Below, piece by piece: positions 13,239 to 25,086 of a stretch of DNA of 64,000 bases. A program made the translations under genes and the position numbers. The notes under the pieces were generated by a model. It saw nothing but the letters and a program-made list of their open reading frames with translations, did no database searches and had not been told where the DNA came from. Each line of letters begins with the position of its first letter. The first letter of the stretch is position 1. The DNA comes from Panaeolus papilionaceus (Eukaryota > Basidiomycota > Agaricomycetes > Agaricales): contig JADNRZ010000004.1 of the NCBI GenBank assembly GCA_015501605.1, positions 310,001 through 374,000 of the forward strand, written 5' to 3'.

Positions 13239-16200
13239 ATGTCAGACACCCAGCTCAACAAAACCGCATTCTCATCTCGTGTAAAAAACATTTATGACTC
13301 TTGGCAGGTATATCTGTCTCCCATTTGTCTTGATGCACAACATTGACTTTTACCTTCCAATGCCAGGCTGCATCGCAAAACGATGATTTCGAGTCACTCA
13401 AGGATGTAGATGCCATTCTTCATGTGGCAGGAGATCCAGCGCCAGATGAAGTCGCTATGAAGAAAGGTTCTTGTTTGCAGGTGCGAAGGACAGTCTACGC
13501 CACCATAGCCCTATTCATCACTCATTTTTGGAATAGCAATGGTTGTTGGGCTACGAGTTTCCTTCAACATTGTTCCTTTTCCAGAAAAACAAGTTCTCTA
13601 TTGTGTGTTCAGCATCAAAAGGTACTTTACATTGACTTCAAGTGATACCCTTGACTCATCCCAATAGCCAAAATCCTATCGCAAATTCAGAACACTGTCA
13701 AGGGTGTGCCCGTTGAGATTCTGGCCCGACCGAAAGGAAAAGACGCTGCCAATGATCCCTTACCAAAGTTCTTCGAAACTTATACATCTCTTAAGCGCGT
13801 TGGTTGTCTACTAAAGGAAACCGCGTCCGGTAAAGTTGCTACAGAATGGCAAACACTGCTCAACCAGGCCAACTCAAAGCCCGAACTTGTGGACGTCACG
13901 CCCGCCCTCTCAACACTTATGGCTATCAAGGATGACGAGGAACTGGTATGGTTCTTTTCTTGGTACTATATACAATCTAATGTCTTCCTAGAAATGGATT
14001 CAAACATCTGCCACTCTCACATCCACTCTTCTTAAATATCATGTTGCGCCAAAACTTGAATCAATTCTCGATAAGGAGTCAAAAATAACTCACGACATGC
14101 TATCTGCACAAATTGAAACACGGTTGGGATCTGGAGAAGGTAGCTCAGCAAAGGGACCAGATATGAAGGTTTGGAGCAAAGGTAGAGGTCTTGAAAACGT
14201 GCGTCAGTTGTTTTTTGTGTCTGTTATGCCTTTCTTTTTAAACTTAAGCAACTTCATAGATTGATTGGTCTAGCGTGGAATTTTCCTTCCCACCAATCAT
14301 CATATCCAAATCCACCAAGTCTGGATATGATCTGCGATACAATGTCGACTCGAGTGAGGATAATATTGCTCACAAGGGCGTTTTCTTAGTCTCGTTCGGT
14401 ATGCGGTTCAAGTCGTATAGCACGAACGTAGGAAGGACTTTTATTGTTGATCCTCACCCTGTAAGTCCTTCCTTTGTGCATCCATACAAAACTAATGATC
14501 AACCCTTAGGAACAAGAAGCACAATACGGTCTACTCCTGTCACTACAAATGGAATTACTCTCCAAAATCAAAGATGGTGCTCTGGCTTCGGATGTGTACC
14601 AATTTGCTGTGGAATATATCCGTTCGAAGAAACCCGACCTTGAAAAGTCTTTCGTGAAAAATATTGGTTTTTGTGTAAGTTCTCAAAATCAGTTTGATCA
14701 TCGGTCAACGTCGCTAAGTACGAAATATAGACTGGCATTGAGTTCCGAGACGCGAACTATCTTATTTCTTCCAAATGCAATCGGCCACTCCGAAAGAATA
14801 TGGTAATCAGCCTTAACCTTGGTTTCTCCGGCTTGGTAGACCCAAGCGGTCAAAAGTATGGCCAACCTCTTCGAGCATTCCTAATCGACTTACCGTGATT
14901 CTTCTAGGTATGCCATCAATGTTGTAGACACCATTAAAGTTGAGGCAGGTCGCTCCGTCTTCCTTACGGACGGGGTGCGTTCACCAAAAGACACGCTGTT
15001 TTTCTTGAATGCGGAGAGCGAAGAAGAAAAGCCGAAGAAAAAACCCGCCGCTGTTGCCAATGGGTCAGCTGCTGCTAAAGCCAAGACAGTGGGTGGTAAG
15101 GTTTTGCGAAATCAATCCCGACGTGCTGCGCAGGATGAGGTCCATCAGACAGCAATGGCCAAACTCATTGAACATCAGCGTGAACTGCATGAAAATCTGC
15201 AAAGCCAGGGCCTTGCACGATTCTCAGAAAACGGTGGAGGAGTGGGCGGAAAAGAGGGCAAAGGTTGGAAGAAGTTCCAGAGTTACAAGGGGGAAGCCGG
15301 CGTTCCTGCAGAGGTTGAAAAGTTGCGAGTAAGTGGACCGATCCAACTTATTTACCGACTCGACTGACATATGTTCAGATCTTGGTCGATCGAAAAGCTC
15401 AGACTGTTATTCTTCCCATCAACGGCTTTGCTGTAGCGTTCCACATAAACACAATCAAGAACGCCAGTAAGAATGACGAGGGTGATTTTACATATCTGCG
15501 CATCAACTTTCAAACCCCTGGTCAATTGGCGGGGAAAAAAGAAGACACAGTAAGCTGCGACTAAAGGGGCTGATTTTATAAATCCACTGACGGCGGACTG
15601 TTAGCCCTTTGAAAACCCAGACGCCACTTTTATTCGCTCGGTTTCCTATCGCTCTCCTGATGGCCACCGAGTTGACAATCTCGTCAAGCAAATCAATGAT
15701 CTGAAGAAGGAGGCGACGAAACGAGAGCAACAGAAGAAAGAAATGGCGGACGTTGTCGAACAAGGTTCTCTCGTGGAGGTCAAAGGCAGACGGCCTGTCA
15801 AGATGTCCGAGGCTTTCATCCGTCCTGCACTGGATGGAAAACGACTCCCTGGAGAAGTGGAGATCCATCAGAATGGTGTTCGCTATCAATCTATGGGGGC
15901 ACAGAAAGTCGGTATGTAGTCATTTTACTTCACTCAATTGGATTCTACTGACAACGCAACAGACATTCTGTTCAGCAACATCAAGCACCTCTTTTTCCAA
16001 CCTTGCGACCATGAGCTGCTCGTAATCGTTCACCTTCATCTCAAGGCGCCGATCATCATCGGCAAGAAAAAGACTTTTGTATGTTCTGCACACTACTAGC
16101 CATACCTTATGTCTAACATTGCGATAGGACATTCAATTCTTCCGAGAGGCTACCGACGTCCAGTTTGACGAAACCGGTAATCGCAAACGAAAGCATCGCT

Positions 16201-17321
16201 ATGGCGATGAAGATGAAATAGAAATGGAGCAACAGGAACGCAAGCGTCGAGCCATGCTAAACAAGGAGGTCAAACTATTTGCGGAAAAAATCGCTGAAGC
16301 TGCATCTGTCTCGGTTAGTACTTGTTGACATCGTCCTTTTGGTTGAATACTCAAGTAATTGTGACGCAGAACGGCGACACACTGGATCTCGACATACCGT
16401 TCCGAGAACTTTCATTTGAAGGTGTACCATTCAGAACTAGTGTTCGACTTCAGCCTACGACAGAATGTTTGGTCCATCTTACGGATCCACCTTTCCTCGT
16501 GGTTACCCTCTCTGAAATTGAGATCGCCTCGCTTGAGCGTGTCCAATATGGGCTAAAGCAGTTCGATCTCGTTTTTATTTTCAAAGATTTTACCAAAGCC
16601 CCACTTCATATCAACTCCATTCAAGCTACACAGATGGATGATGTAAAGAACTGGCTAGAGTATGTCTTCATTCTCGTTAATTTCTACGTACCATCTAACC
16701 GCTACCCAGCTCCGTTGATATTCCCATGAGCGAAGGTCCTGTGAACTTGAACTGGGGACCTATCATGAAGCACGTCAACGAAAATCCATTTGAATTTTTC
16801 CAAGGTAGTGGTTGGAGCTTCCTGGGAGGAGCTGCTGGGGTTGAGGTGTGTTACTTCCTTGCTCTATCTAATCTCAAATCTGACCCACAGCCAAACAACA
16901 GAGTGATAACTCTTCGGGGTCTGATACTGAGTCCGAATTTGAGGCTGAGGAAGAGGAGATGTTTTCCAGTGAGAGTAGCAATGATGAAAGCGAATTTTCC
17001 GATGCCAGTGGGTCAGATGATAGTGGATCTGACTTTGGAGGAGGTGATGACAGTGACGAAGGTCAGAATGAGATTATTTTATAAGAATGACTAACTGACA
17101 TGATTGTTTACAGGCGACGACTGGGATGAACTTGAAAGGAAAGCCGCTAAAGGTTAGTACACTTCATACCAATCATTTTCTTTGCTCACGATTGTTCTGT
17201 AGCCGATCAAAAACGCTCTGACGCCAAAAAGGCGGGTGGTTCTGATGATTCCGAAGATGAGCGGCCGAAGAAAAAGGCTGCTCCTAAGAAACCCAATGGA
17301 AATACGAAGTCTAAGCGCTGA
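13239..17321 (+). CDS. SPT16: FACT complex subunit Spt16 (histone chaperone)
   Basis: Spt16 with Pob3 forms FACT, which reorganises nucleosomes during transcription and replication. The start is [20 protein letters not shown]. The N-terminal lobe and the aminopeptidase-like (creatinase-fold, non-catalytic) domain cover the first half, with [21 protein letters not shown] text around 14275-14460 and FIVDPHP near 14450. The linker and dimerisation/PH-like middle domain follow ([19 protein letters not shown] at 15415; [18 protein letters not shown] around 16000; [19 protein letters not shown] around 16400; GWSFLGG near 16815). The tail is acidic ([13 protein letters not shown], then [20 protein letters not shown]) and ends in a Lys-rich [11 protein letters not shown] segment. 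About 14 short introns are present. The acidic tail frame fits the acceptor at CAACAG before AGTGAT. The stop is 82 bp from the convergent NUDIX stop. Confidence 0.95.
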
Positions 17322-17403
17322 TTTTATGCTCGTTATTCATTTGCCACCCAGTTTTGTGATATATACGTTGTCTGATTTGATCTCTTATAATAAATTTCCC
17401 TTT

Positions 17404-18417
17404 TTATATCTCGATTTGGTGTGCCAAAGCAAATCCGGAGGCGAAATGGGAAAGGCGAGCATCCACAACAAACCCCTTCTTATCGTATGCTTGGGCACAT
17501 GGTGAGTTTCTCATCCTAGGAATGGAGAAAGAATTGCTTACCTTGTAATTCCTCCTTTAGTTTGGACATCTCTATCACTCTGGTAACGATGTGCTCCCCA
17601 GCCTCCAGATTTGGCTTGGGGCTTTCGAGTTGGTCATCAAGTGTTACACTCAAAACAACAAGCTGCATGTTGGCGTTTGTCATACCTGAAATAGGGAATG
17701 AAGAGAAAATATGAAAAATCACGCCAATTGACTTACCAGGATCGCACACAACGACGGGGGATATTTCAATAACCTTGTCCGCGATGTAACCCGTTTCCTC
17801 ATGAAGTTCTCGGAAGGCGGTAGATTCTGCTGATTCTCCCTCATCAATCAAGCCTGAAGTCTGGAATGAGGACAGTAAAGCGTATATTTTACAAAAATGA
17901 CCCACCTGCTGGGAGTTCTATAGGTAGCCGTTTACGAACAGGTCATGGTACAGCTCTGAAAGACTCGAGGTCCCAATGCATACCTATAATCACCTTGCCA
18001 ATAGGTGGGCGATATTGCTCAATGACTACCGTTGAAACTGGGAAAGCATTCGTCTTGGACCGAATAATTGCAAAAATTGCCACCGCTATGAAATCCACGA
18101 AGAATAAACACGCGTAGGATGTGTAGGATTATGGATATCAACTTTACCATCGACACCAGTGGACTTGCGGGTTCGACGCTCAGCACATTCCCATAACCTC
18201 TGTCACAATTGTCTAGATTGAATTAGGAACCAAATAGCTCATGCATTAACCTCTACGCCATCTTGATCGATATATTTGATCTTTTTCAACGTGATCCATC
18301 TTTAAAATCGGGCAATCAGCCTCATGAGTCGCAAAGATTCAAACTCAAGCTTGAGTACTTGGCATCAGCAGGGGACATCTCGGTGCTCGAGACGATTCTT
18401 GGATTAGTATCAGCCAT
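17404..18417 (-). CDS. ADP-ribose pyrophosphatase-like NUDIX hydrolase (Ysa1/NUDT5 type)
   Basis: It is predicted to hydrolyse ADP-ribose or related ADP-sugars to AMP and ribose-5-phosphate. Splicing by eye gives MADTNPRIVSS...AKWITLKKIKYIDQDG, then LWECAERRTRKSTGVD, the substrate-binding EQYRPPIGK and ELPAG, and then the NUDIX box (G-L-I-D-E-G-E, RELHEETGY), where the Glu residues bind Mg. The C-terminus is YDKKGFVVDARLSHFASG and ends at 17404; the last intron must use an AAG acceptor so that GCA precedes TAC GAT AAG. Six introns are inferred. The ATG at 18417 gives a cytosolic protein of usual length. An in-frame upstream ATG at 18528 would add 37 residues resembling a mitochondrial presequence. 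It is convergent with SPT16 and divergent from MIS14. Confidence 0.88.
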
Positions 18418-18585
18418 CTTGTGTATACACCGCGAGCTGCGAATAAAAGCAAAAGAAGGAGTGGTGTGCCTATGGGCAAGACGATGAAGAACCCTTCTCC
18501 AGCGCATAATGATATGGAGGTGAAGCATTCTGACGAATCATGACACGTGTGCCATGCATACAACGTCATGTGACTGGTCACGCCG

Positions 18586-18591
18586 ACGCGT
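18586..18591. promoter_or_regulatory. ACGCGT (MCB-like) motif between NUDIX and MIS14 genes
   Basis: A perfect ACGCGT lies 79 bp upstream of the MIS14 ATG, with a near match (GACGCGCT) about 25 bp further on. It fits a cell-cycle-regulated promoter for a kinetochore gene, but this is an inference from the motif alone. Confidence 0.35.
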
Positions 18592-18669
18592 CTTGTCACT
18601 TGGCTGATTCACAGACGCGCTCTCCTTTATCTCCTCCTCGTACCTGGTCAACTTCAGGGTTTCCTCTCT

Positions 18670-19470
18670 ATGGACTCCAGAGAAGACTTCCCTCGTGTAT
18701 CAATTGGGTCAGTACAGCATTGGCATGCTTTTAAGAATAATTATAAAGAAGCTGCCCTCCAGCAATTGGAATTGAGTGGATTGTCTGGCAAAGACAAAGC
18801 TGCAGCGCAAGAGTATCTAGAACAGGTCTTTACTTCCCCATTAAAACAGTCCTTCATGAATCTAATTAGTCTTAGTTTGTTGAAAGGACATTTGGTCTTG
18901 CTCAAACAAACCTCCGAATAAATGGTCAAAACTTTGAATCATTAGTTCACGATGGCAAAGGTTGGCTTATTTCTCTGTTCAAGACCACGCCTCGCTCTTC
19001 TCATAAAAACCCCTCTGCAGAGGTAGAACCATTTGATGAGGCACTTGACAGACAGATATGGTCCTTAGCGGATACCCGACTTCAATGGCATAAGAGGATA
19101 GCAGAGACAAGACGAACTGTCCCTTCAGAAATTGAATCCAACCTGTCTGCTCTGTTGAGTCAGCATGGCATGCTAGATGTTGCTGAACTGGGTGTTGAAC
19201 CAGAACCCACAGAAGAGCTACCCTTGGAAGATAGTAAGCACATTTTTCAGCTGTTTTTCCCCTGTGCTTACTTCGAACATCAGGTAAAAGTCTGGAAGAA
19301 GTGGCAACAAGACTCGTTGCTTTGAGTAACGAGTTGGAGCAGGTATTTTTGACGTCTTTACTTGGGAGTGCATATGACTGATAATATGGCTCTAGACCGT
19401 CTCGAAACAATGTGAACGTGCTGGAGAACTCAAGGTGACAGCACTGGAGATAAAAAATCTACGACCATGA
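18670..19470 (+). CDS. MIS14: Kinetochore Mis12-complex subunit Mis14/Nsl1
   Basis: Mis14/Nsl1 is one of four subunits of the Mis12 (MIND) complex linking inner kinetochore to Ndc80. The first exon encodes MDSREDFPRVSIGSVQHW and a helical segment ending AAAQEYLEQ. A 50 nt intron joins this to FVERTFGLAQTNLRINGQNF, which matches the conserved family signature (aromatic, T-F-x-L-A-x-P/T-N-L-x-I-N-G). EPFDEALDRQIWSLADTRLQ follows, then helices rich in Leu/Glu (EEVATRLVALSNELEQ) and the end IKNLRP. Three introns are inferred and the product is about 215 residues, near the family length. A 23 nt GT-AG stretch at 18958 could in principle be an intron, but the frame reads straight through. It diverges from the NUDIX gene. 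Confidence 0.78.
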
Positions 19471-19624
19471 GATCTCAAACAATCTGCATCTTACGATTTG
19501 GATCCATTGTACTTTTAATTGTAGCATTCAATGTATCAAGAAATCTGTTTCCTTGTATCGAAGCCAAGCGTTCAATGCACCGATCCATGTTATACAATTC
19601 TGCTGAGAAAAATATAAGCGGTGG

Positions 19625-20447
19625 CTATGAACCTCGAAAACCTCCACGTCCTCCGCCTCTTCCACCAAAACCACCCCTTCCTGCTCCTCCTCCTCCTCTG
19701 AACCCTCCACTACCACCACGGCCTCCAGAAAATCCACCACGAGGCCCTCCCCGACCACCACCTCTGCCAAATGAGCCACGGGGTGCCCCCCGCCCACCGC
19801 GACCAGCAGGGGCTCCTCGACCTCGACCGCGTTCTGTAAATGATATTTAGCAAAAAAGGGTTGCAAAACTGCACACAAAAGTTTCGGAAACGCACTGGTA
19901 ACACCTGAAGTAGTATAAGTAAGGATAACGGATGATAGGAACAGAATGCGTACCTCCAGCAACTTTGGGTTTGGGTAGGAAGCGCTCGATAGGCAGGAGC
20001 TTGTCTCCCCCTATGTACACCTTGTCACCCTTTTTGAAACTGCTAGCGACAATACCGTCTCCCATCTTTACTGAAAAGTACACTTCGTTGATAGGCCCTA
20101 GAATTTCGTCGACCTTGCCGATTTGAGATTTGTTTTGCAAATATACGGGAGCGTTGAAGTAAGGAACTTGATTGGGAAGCAAGGAAGAACAGAACATTTC
20201 CTCTTCGACAGCGTGAATAAACGTCCCGAGTTCTGAAGGCCATTCGGTGAATACATTTACTTGGTGTTATAAATTTCGGAAAGGGTCGAACCTAATACTT
20301 GATCTGGAGGACCGAAATCTCGTTGTGCGAATCCCCCCCGTCCCCCACCACGTCCTAGAGACTGATTAGCTCTCTAAAAAGCAAAAAAATAAAGAGGGAA
20401 GTAATACCTCCTCCACGTCCTGCGCCGCCTCTGAATCCACGACTCAT
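19625..20447 (-). CDS. GAR1: H/ACA snoRNP subunit Gar1
   Basis: Gar1 is a core protein of H/ACA snoRNPs, binding the Cbf5 pseudouridine synthase and helping product release in rRNA pseudouridylation. The N-terminus is [14 protein letters not shown], an RGG tract. The conserved Gar1 beta-barrel domain lies around 19960-20290: [19 protein letters not shown], then [33 protein letters not shown] and [21 protein letters not shown] long C-terminal RGG domain runs to GGFRGS at 19625; its antisense shows as a Pro-rich shadow frame. Three short introns are present. It lies tandem and downstream of the PHD-finger gene on the same strand, 282 bp away. Confidence 0.95.
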
Positions 20448-20659
20448 AATGATGTGGATGAACGATAGATTAACTAAGAGCTGGTGCAAGACCAGTTAGG
20501 TTTGAGCAGAAAAAGTTAACGATCTTATGTAAGCAAATATTACTTGCCATGGTCTGGGTTAACTGGTTATGAAACCAACAACTCAAAATAACGATCTCTC
20601 CGCTTCAGTTGGACATGGAAGATCTTGAACTCTGGATTTTTTTCAACAGCGTGCCCAAT

Positions 20660-20705
20660 GAAAATATATAAATTAATTAAAAATATCTTATTATAATTTC
20701 ATCTG
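20660..20705. repeat. AT-rich low-complexity tract upstream of GAR1
   Basis: Nearly pure A/T sequence lies between the GAR1 start and the stop of the upstream PHD gene. It is probably part of the PHD-gene terminator or the GAR1 promoter. No repeat unit stands out. Confidence 0.5.
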
Positions 20706-20729
20706 CATTCTTAAAACAGTTGAGTGTAA

Positions 20730-23700
20730 TTATCGTTTGCTGGGTGTGTCCACTAGCCGTGGGTGCGTGGGTGCAACAGGCGGTCCTGAGACGTTGAGAG
20801 ATGAAAGACGAGGGAGTCGAATTTTGAGGGATGTCGTAGGTGTCAAATTGGCGGAAGTGACGAGTGCTGATTCGTTCTGGGCATTTTGGCGGGAAGGGGT
20901 GCGAACAAGTCTCCGGACATCCTGATCATGCTGTTTGTCCAAAACTCCCTGTTGGTCTGGTTTCCCCCGCTTACTGGAAACAGGACTGATGGGCTCTAAA
21001 ACTTGCTCTCCGTCCACAGTTGGCAGTTCATCATCCCTAGTTTTTCGTTTCCGTCCTTTTCTCGTGTCCTTCCTGGAAACATCGGGGTCCTTCTGCGATG
21101 TTTGGTGCGGAGTGCGAATAATGCGGGTGCCCTGGAAACGAAAAGGATCAGCAGTCCGTTTATACACGAAGAGAATGTATTTCACCTTTATTGATAGATT
21201 CGAAGACGAGGTAGATGGCTCAATGGTAAGGGGTGCAGACGTGAAAAGTGGATGGTCAACCTCCTCGAGCTGTTCGAATCATTAGCAAGGGCCCAATGAG
21301 GACATAGCAAACTATTACCTTGACATTTACTGTCTTTCCCTTCGTTGAGGCAGAAAGAACTGTGGTAGTATCTTTATTCTCGTTGTTTCGAACAGAATTC
21401 TGCATATATGTCAATACTTTAACAATCGATGGAGGGTGGCAACATTACACACCCTAGCGGGTACAACAACGATCGGAGCTTCGGACGTGTTGTTTCGGCT
21501 ACGAGAGCGCAGTTCTCTGGTGCTTGCTTCAGGTTGATGCTGAGAAGCTCGCCGTCGTCGGGTGGTGGAAACTGTCACGGAAGCAGGTGTTGATGTGGAC
21601 TGCTCTAGTTGTTTATTTGTCGAGTTTCGCGATGAGCCATTGGCTGATGGGAGAAGAACAGGGTACTTGAAAGGGGAAATTACAGTTTGAGCAATTACAA
21701 GTGAAAGGGAAACCAACCTTTCTCGGCCGTCCGACTTTATTTTTTGCCGTAGTCGGCGTTGCTGAACTAAAAGGAAGTTCAGGGTCAGTCTGTGTACCCC
21801 GAGAGGATAATTCCCGAGAATCATGTTCCTTGGCCCTTCTCTCCGTCGACAAGTTGCAAAGCATCTGACACCACATATAAGAACGACGTTTCAAAATCGG
21901 GATGTCCATAGCGCACCTTGGCTACCGAAAAATCATCAAGGTCGGCCATTGGTGCAGGGGATTGAGATCTGGGTCGATCCTCAGGATCGTCCAAAGAGCT
22001 CAGGGAGGTAAGAGGGGACGAGGCACCAGATGGAATATCAGTATCCCTTTTGATTGTAAGACAGGAATTTCTGATTGTGTATATAGATAAAGCATACCTC
22101 TGGAAGTCATCCCGCTTGTTCAGTTTATTCCAAAAATCCAAGACAATGATTTTCTCTGGAACACGATACCGCCGGCCGTTGATCAAGACCTCGTCCGCGA
22201 TTAACGGTGAATGAGGAAGGGAAGCGGGCTGTTCAGGGTGGATAACTTCAATGTTCCCGTTGTTGAATTGACGAGGTTTGGTGATTTCGATGGCGGGGGC
22301 GGAATGTTTAGGAATTCGTTTTTTAGGGGGCTAAGGGAAAGGAAGTGAGATACATTTAGCAAGATCAGGCGGAAAACTTGCCATCACGCGCTCTCCATGG
22401 TTGGGACACATCCACTTCTTGTTAAATGGCGGAAGTGTTGACAGTGGCGGATCTAAGCAGTCTAAATGCCAGTGTAAAGGACAATAGTCACAAGAAAGAA
22501 TGCTTTTCCAGGCATCAGGTGATTGTCGTGCTGAAGTGGATCTGCGAGTTCGCTTTGCTGCTGGGGCTGAGGTTGAAAGAGCCTCAGGCAGAGCTGACTT
22601 CCCACATTGGAAGCACAAAATAGGATCCCCATTTCTGTCTCTGAGACGATGTGGGTCTCTGTCTTCCAGTTGCCCATGTCGACTGAGGATACGAATCAGA
22701 TAAGGACGATTATGTGAGCTGGCAAAAAAAAGATGGGACGCACTTTAACCGGGGTGGCTTGATTTCTGAGCCATCAACATAACTGCCCTTGGGACCCGTT
22801 GTAACTAAAACAAAACAATAAATGAGAAGTGATGCATGAAAAACGACTGAAACCAACCATCTCTAAAATATGACCTGATGTCCTCGGGCAGTTGAAATTC
22901 AACAGGATTCGACGTTTGAAGGTGGTGAATTAACGGAGAAAGGAGGGATGGGGGAGGTTTGCGAGGAGGATTCTTTAGCAGATGTTAGCTTCCTATTGGT
23001 TGACGATCCTTGAGAATATCACCTTGCGAGCAGCACACATGGGGCAAAACCATCGTGTATCGCCATCATCGACACCTTCCATGGGGGGATCCAAACACCA
23101 CAGGTGGAAGGCTCTAGGACAGCCATCACAATACACAAGAGCGCCATAAGAGCGGCAAGAGGAGCAGTGGTCCTCGTTATTCAGCTAAGGTTGAGTTGAG
23201 TTGGATTCAATGCACCATGCAATATGACATACAAGATTGGATGGAGGTTCAGGTGAGTTCAAAGTGAGAGTTTTCGGTTCTTCTTTGACCTTGAGGGGCG
23301 GTGTACCATTGTCTTTGGCCTTTCCCTTGTCTTTTCTCTTTGGTTTTGCAGATGTGACTGCAGGGGTGGTTCCAACCAGCAGGTCCAGCGAGGAATTTGA
23401 GCGTGAAATGGAGGGTTCCTCTTCTGCACCCCCTGTAGCCGAGTCTGAATCCACAGAAACCAGTGGAATCATAGAACTGGAACCAGCTTCCAGGTGGTTG
23501 GAGCGCTCCACTGTCGGTGGATGGGCAAGTTGATTGCGTGCAGAAGCCCGTTGTGCTCGTCCCGTTGTACCTCTGGACGGGTTTGTCATGAAAAAATTAA
23601 GCATGTTTATGAGCCAAGGATAACAAAAGGTTTTTTAAAAGAGTTGAAATAAGTTTGTCTGGTTTTGGCAGAGTAAGGATGGAAGACACACCCTTTCTCA

Positions 23701-23981
23701 TTTCTGGAACGCTTGCTGCGAGGTCCCTCCAAATCTTGACCAATCAAAGTACCATGCATAAGTCCAGAATACGTAGATCCAGGATCAGACGTTGGGAGGT
23801 AGGAATAGGCGATTGAAGGTTTTTTGGGATCGCGTTTAAGTGAAGCCTGTTGTGCAGACACCAGGGATGGGGGTCCTGGCAGAATTTCCGTGGCGAGACT
23901 GGCATCACCCTCCAGATGAGGTGGCTGATGAACCGAAACACCTGGCAGCAAGTAAGGCGGCAGACTTGCCGTTGTAGCCAT
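20730..23981 (-). CDS. Two-PHD-finger chromatin protein, Rco1-like (Rpd3S complex)
   Basis: Yeast Rco1 is the PHD subunit of Rpd3S, the deacetylase that suppresses cryptic transcription behind Pol II. The start is MATTASLPPYLLPG at 23981. A Ser/Pro-rich N-terminus with basic patches (RSKRSRNEKG, KPKRKDKGKAK) precedes PHD1 around 23030-23190: HCSSCRSYGALVYCDGC, FHLWCLDPP and WFCPMCAAR. The linker LNRHGQLEDRDPHRLRDRNG leads to PHD2 at 22390-22620: LCFQCGK, a Ser/Arg-rich insert, LSCDYCPLHWHLDCLDPP and WMCPNHGERV. The two-finger order with that spacer is the Rco1 pattern. The C-terminal third is low-complexity Ser/Thr/Pro/Arg and ends LVDTPSKR. About nine introns are present. The PHD assignment is secure; the Rco1 name rests on architecture. 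Confidence 0.82.
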
Positions 23982-25086
23982 TCTCCTGACGCACAAAACT
24001 CGAAGGGGAGGCGGGCTTTCCTGGTAATGAAGAGAAGAGTAAGGAAACAACCGTACAAATCAGGTCAGGCCCAACGGCACCTGTGGTCAAACCTGTGGTG
24101 ACATATTTCGGTCTTTGACATTTTTGCTTAATTTTATTTCTTTACCCCTCATTTTCTTATAATAACATTATAAAATCATACATTTAAAATTATTGATTCG
24201 CTATAGAGCAGATACACACACAGAGAGTGAGAGAGAGTCAGCGGCAATGACTGTATGCCAAGAGTGGTCCCATACATTCCTCAAAGCTAATCATCCCCAA
24301 TGAAACAAACAAAAAGGTCCTCCCCTTGTGCAGTACAGATGTTCAATGACATTAGTTGTGTCCAATGCACTTGCCAGGAGGGCCGTTGTGTTTTATGAGC
24401 TGAAGCTCAGCGAGTTCCGGGTCATGGAAGCTCTGGAGGAACAAAAAATGAAACCTCTCGCCAAGCTGCATAAAGAGCCGTTGAGGCATCCCTTGCCTGA
24501 CCTATATACCTCCCGGAAACTCAAAAAAGAGAGGACAAAAGAAAAATAGAGTAAAGTCAAATAATCGCAGAGACAGTAGAGACACATAAACGGCGAGCCG
24601 GTAAGGTGGCGCATGTGGTAGTGCTTTGCAAGGCGCTGCGTAAACACGAATAGACCCTCCAAGATAAGAGATATATGGTTGTCCTTTTCCCATTGTGAGT
24701 ACTTGGAAAGCGCAGGACGTTTAGCAGACCACCAAAAAGAAATCATTCAATAGCGCTTCTGATATCAAGACAAACACTGAATCGTCCTGATGAGACACCT
24801 AGAGAAAAATGTAAAAAGCCTTCAAAGCGCCAAATAATCCTGTATGAAGAAATCAGTATATCAGTCAATATTTTCGAGGATAACATGCAATCATACCGGC
24901 AACGACGATGATTTTACTGTACAAACAGTGACCTCTTCAAGTGCTGCCCTATTAGTTTGTAACAAGCTAGTGAGTGTTCCCACAGTTGACAAGCACTCAA
25001 CGACACAAGGCTAAAGTTTAGCAGTTGTATCTCTCCTTCAGTAAACTACAGTCTGTTCCAACACTTTTCTCGTCCCAACCTTCATC
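23982..25086. other. 1.1 kb divergent intergenic region (PHD gene / PRP38)
   Basis: This gap is several times longer than most in the window. It contains an AT-rich stretch (24120-24200), a short CA/GA microsatellite (24212-24240) and small open frames (for example 73 codons on + at 24328-24549 and 117 codons on - at 24393-24746, the latter with one hydrophobic stretch). None resembles a known protein, and they overlap on opposite strands. The last 100 bp, rich in CT, is presumably the PRP38 promoter and 5' leader. I see no tRNA, snRNA or transposon signature. Confidence 0.55.
24212..24240. repeat. Short CA/GA microsatellite
   Basis: A run of CA dinucleotides passes directly into GA dinucleotides (ACACACACAGAGAGTGAGAG). 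It is non-coding and sits in the large divergent spacer. No function can be read from it. Confidence 0.6.

Noticed and set aside
19467..19850. Plus-strand Pro-rich 127-codon frame with an apparent signal peptide
   Set aside because: It is the antisense of the Gly/Arg repeats in GAR1; the GAR1 domain upstream on the minus strand fixes the true frame.
24393..24746. 117-codon minus frame as a membrane protein gene
   Set aside because: It has no family resemblance, no supporting introns or promoter, and an overlapping frame on the other strand; only reported as part of the spacer.
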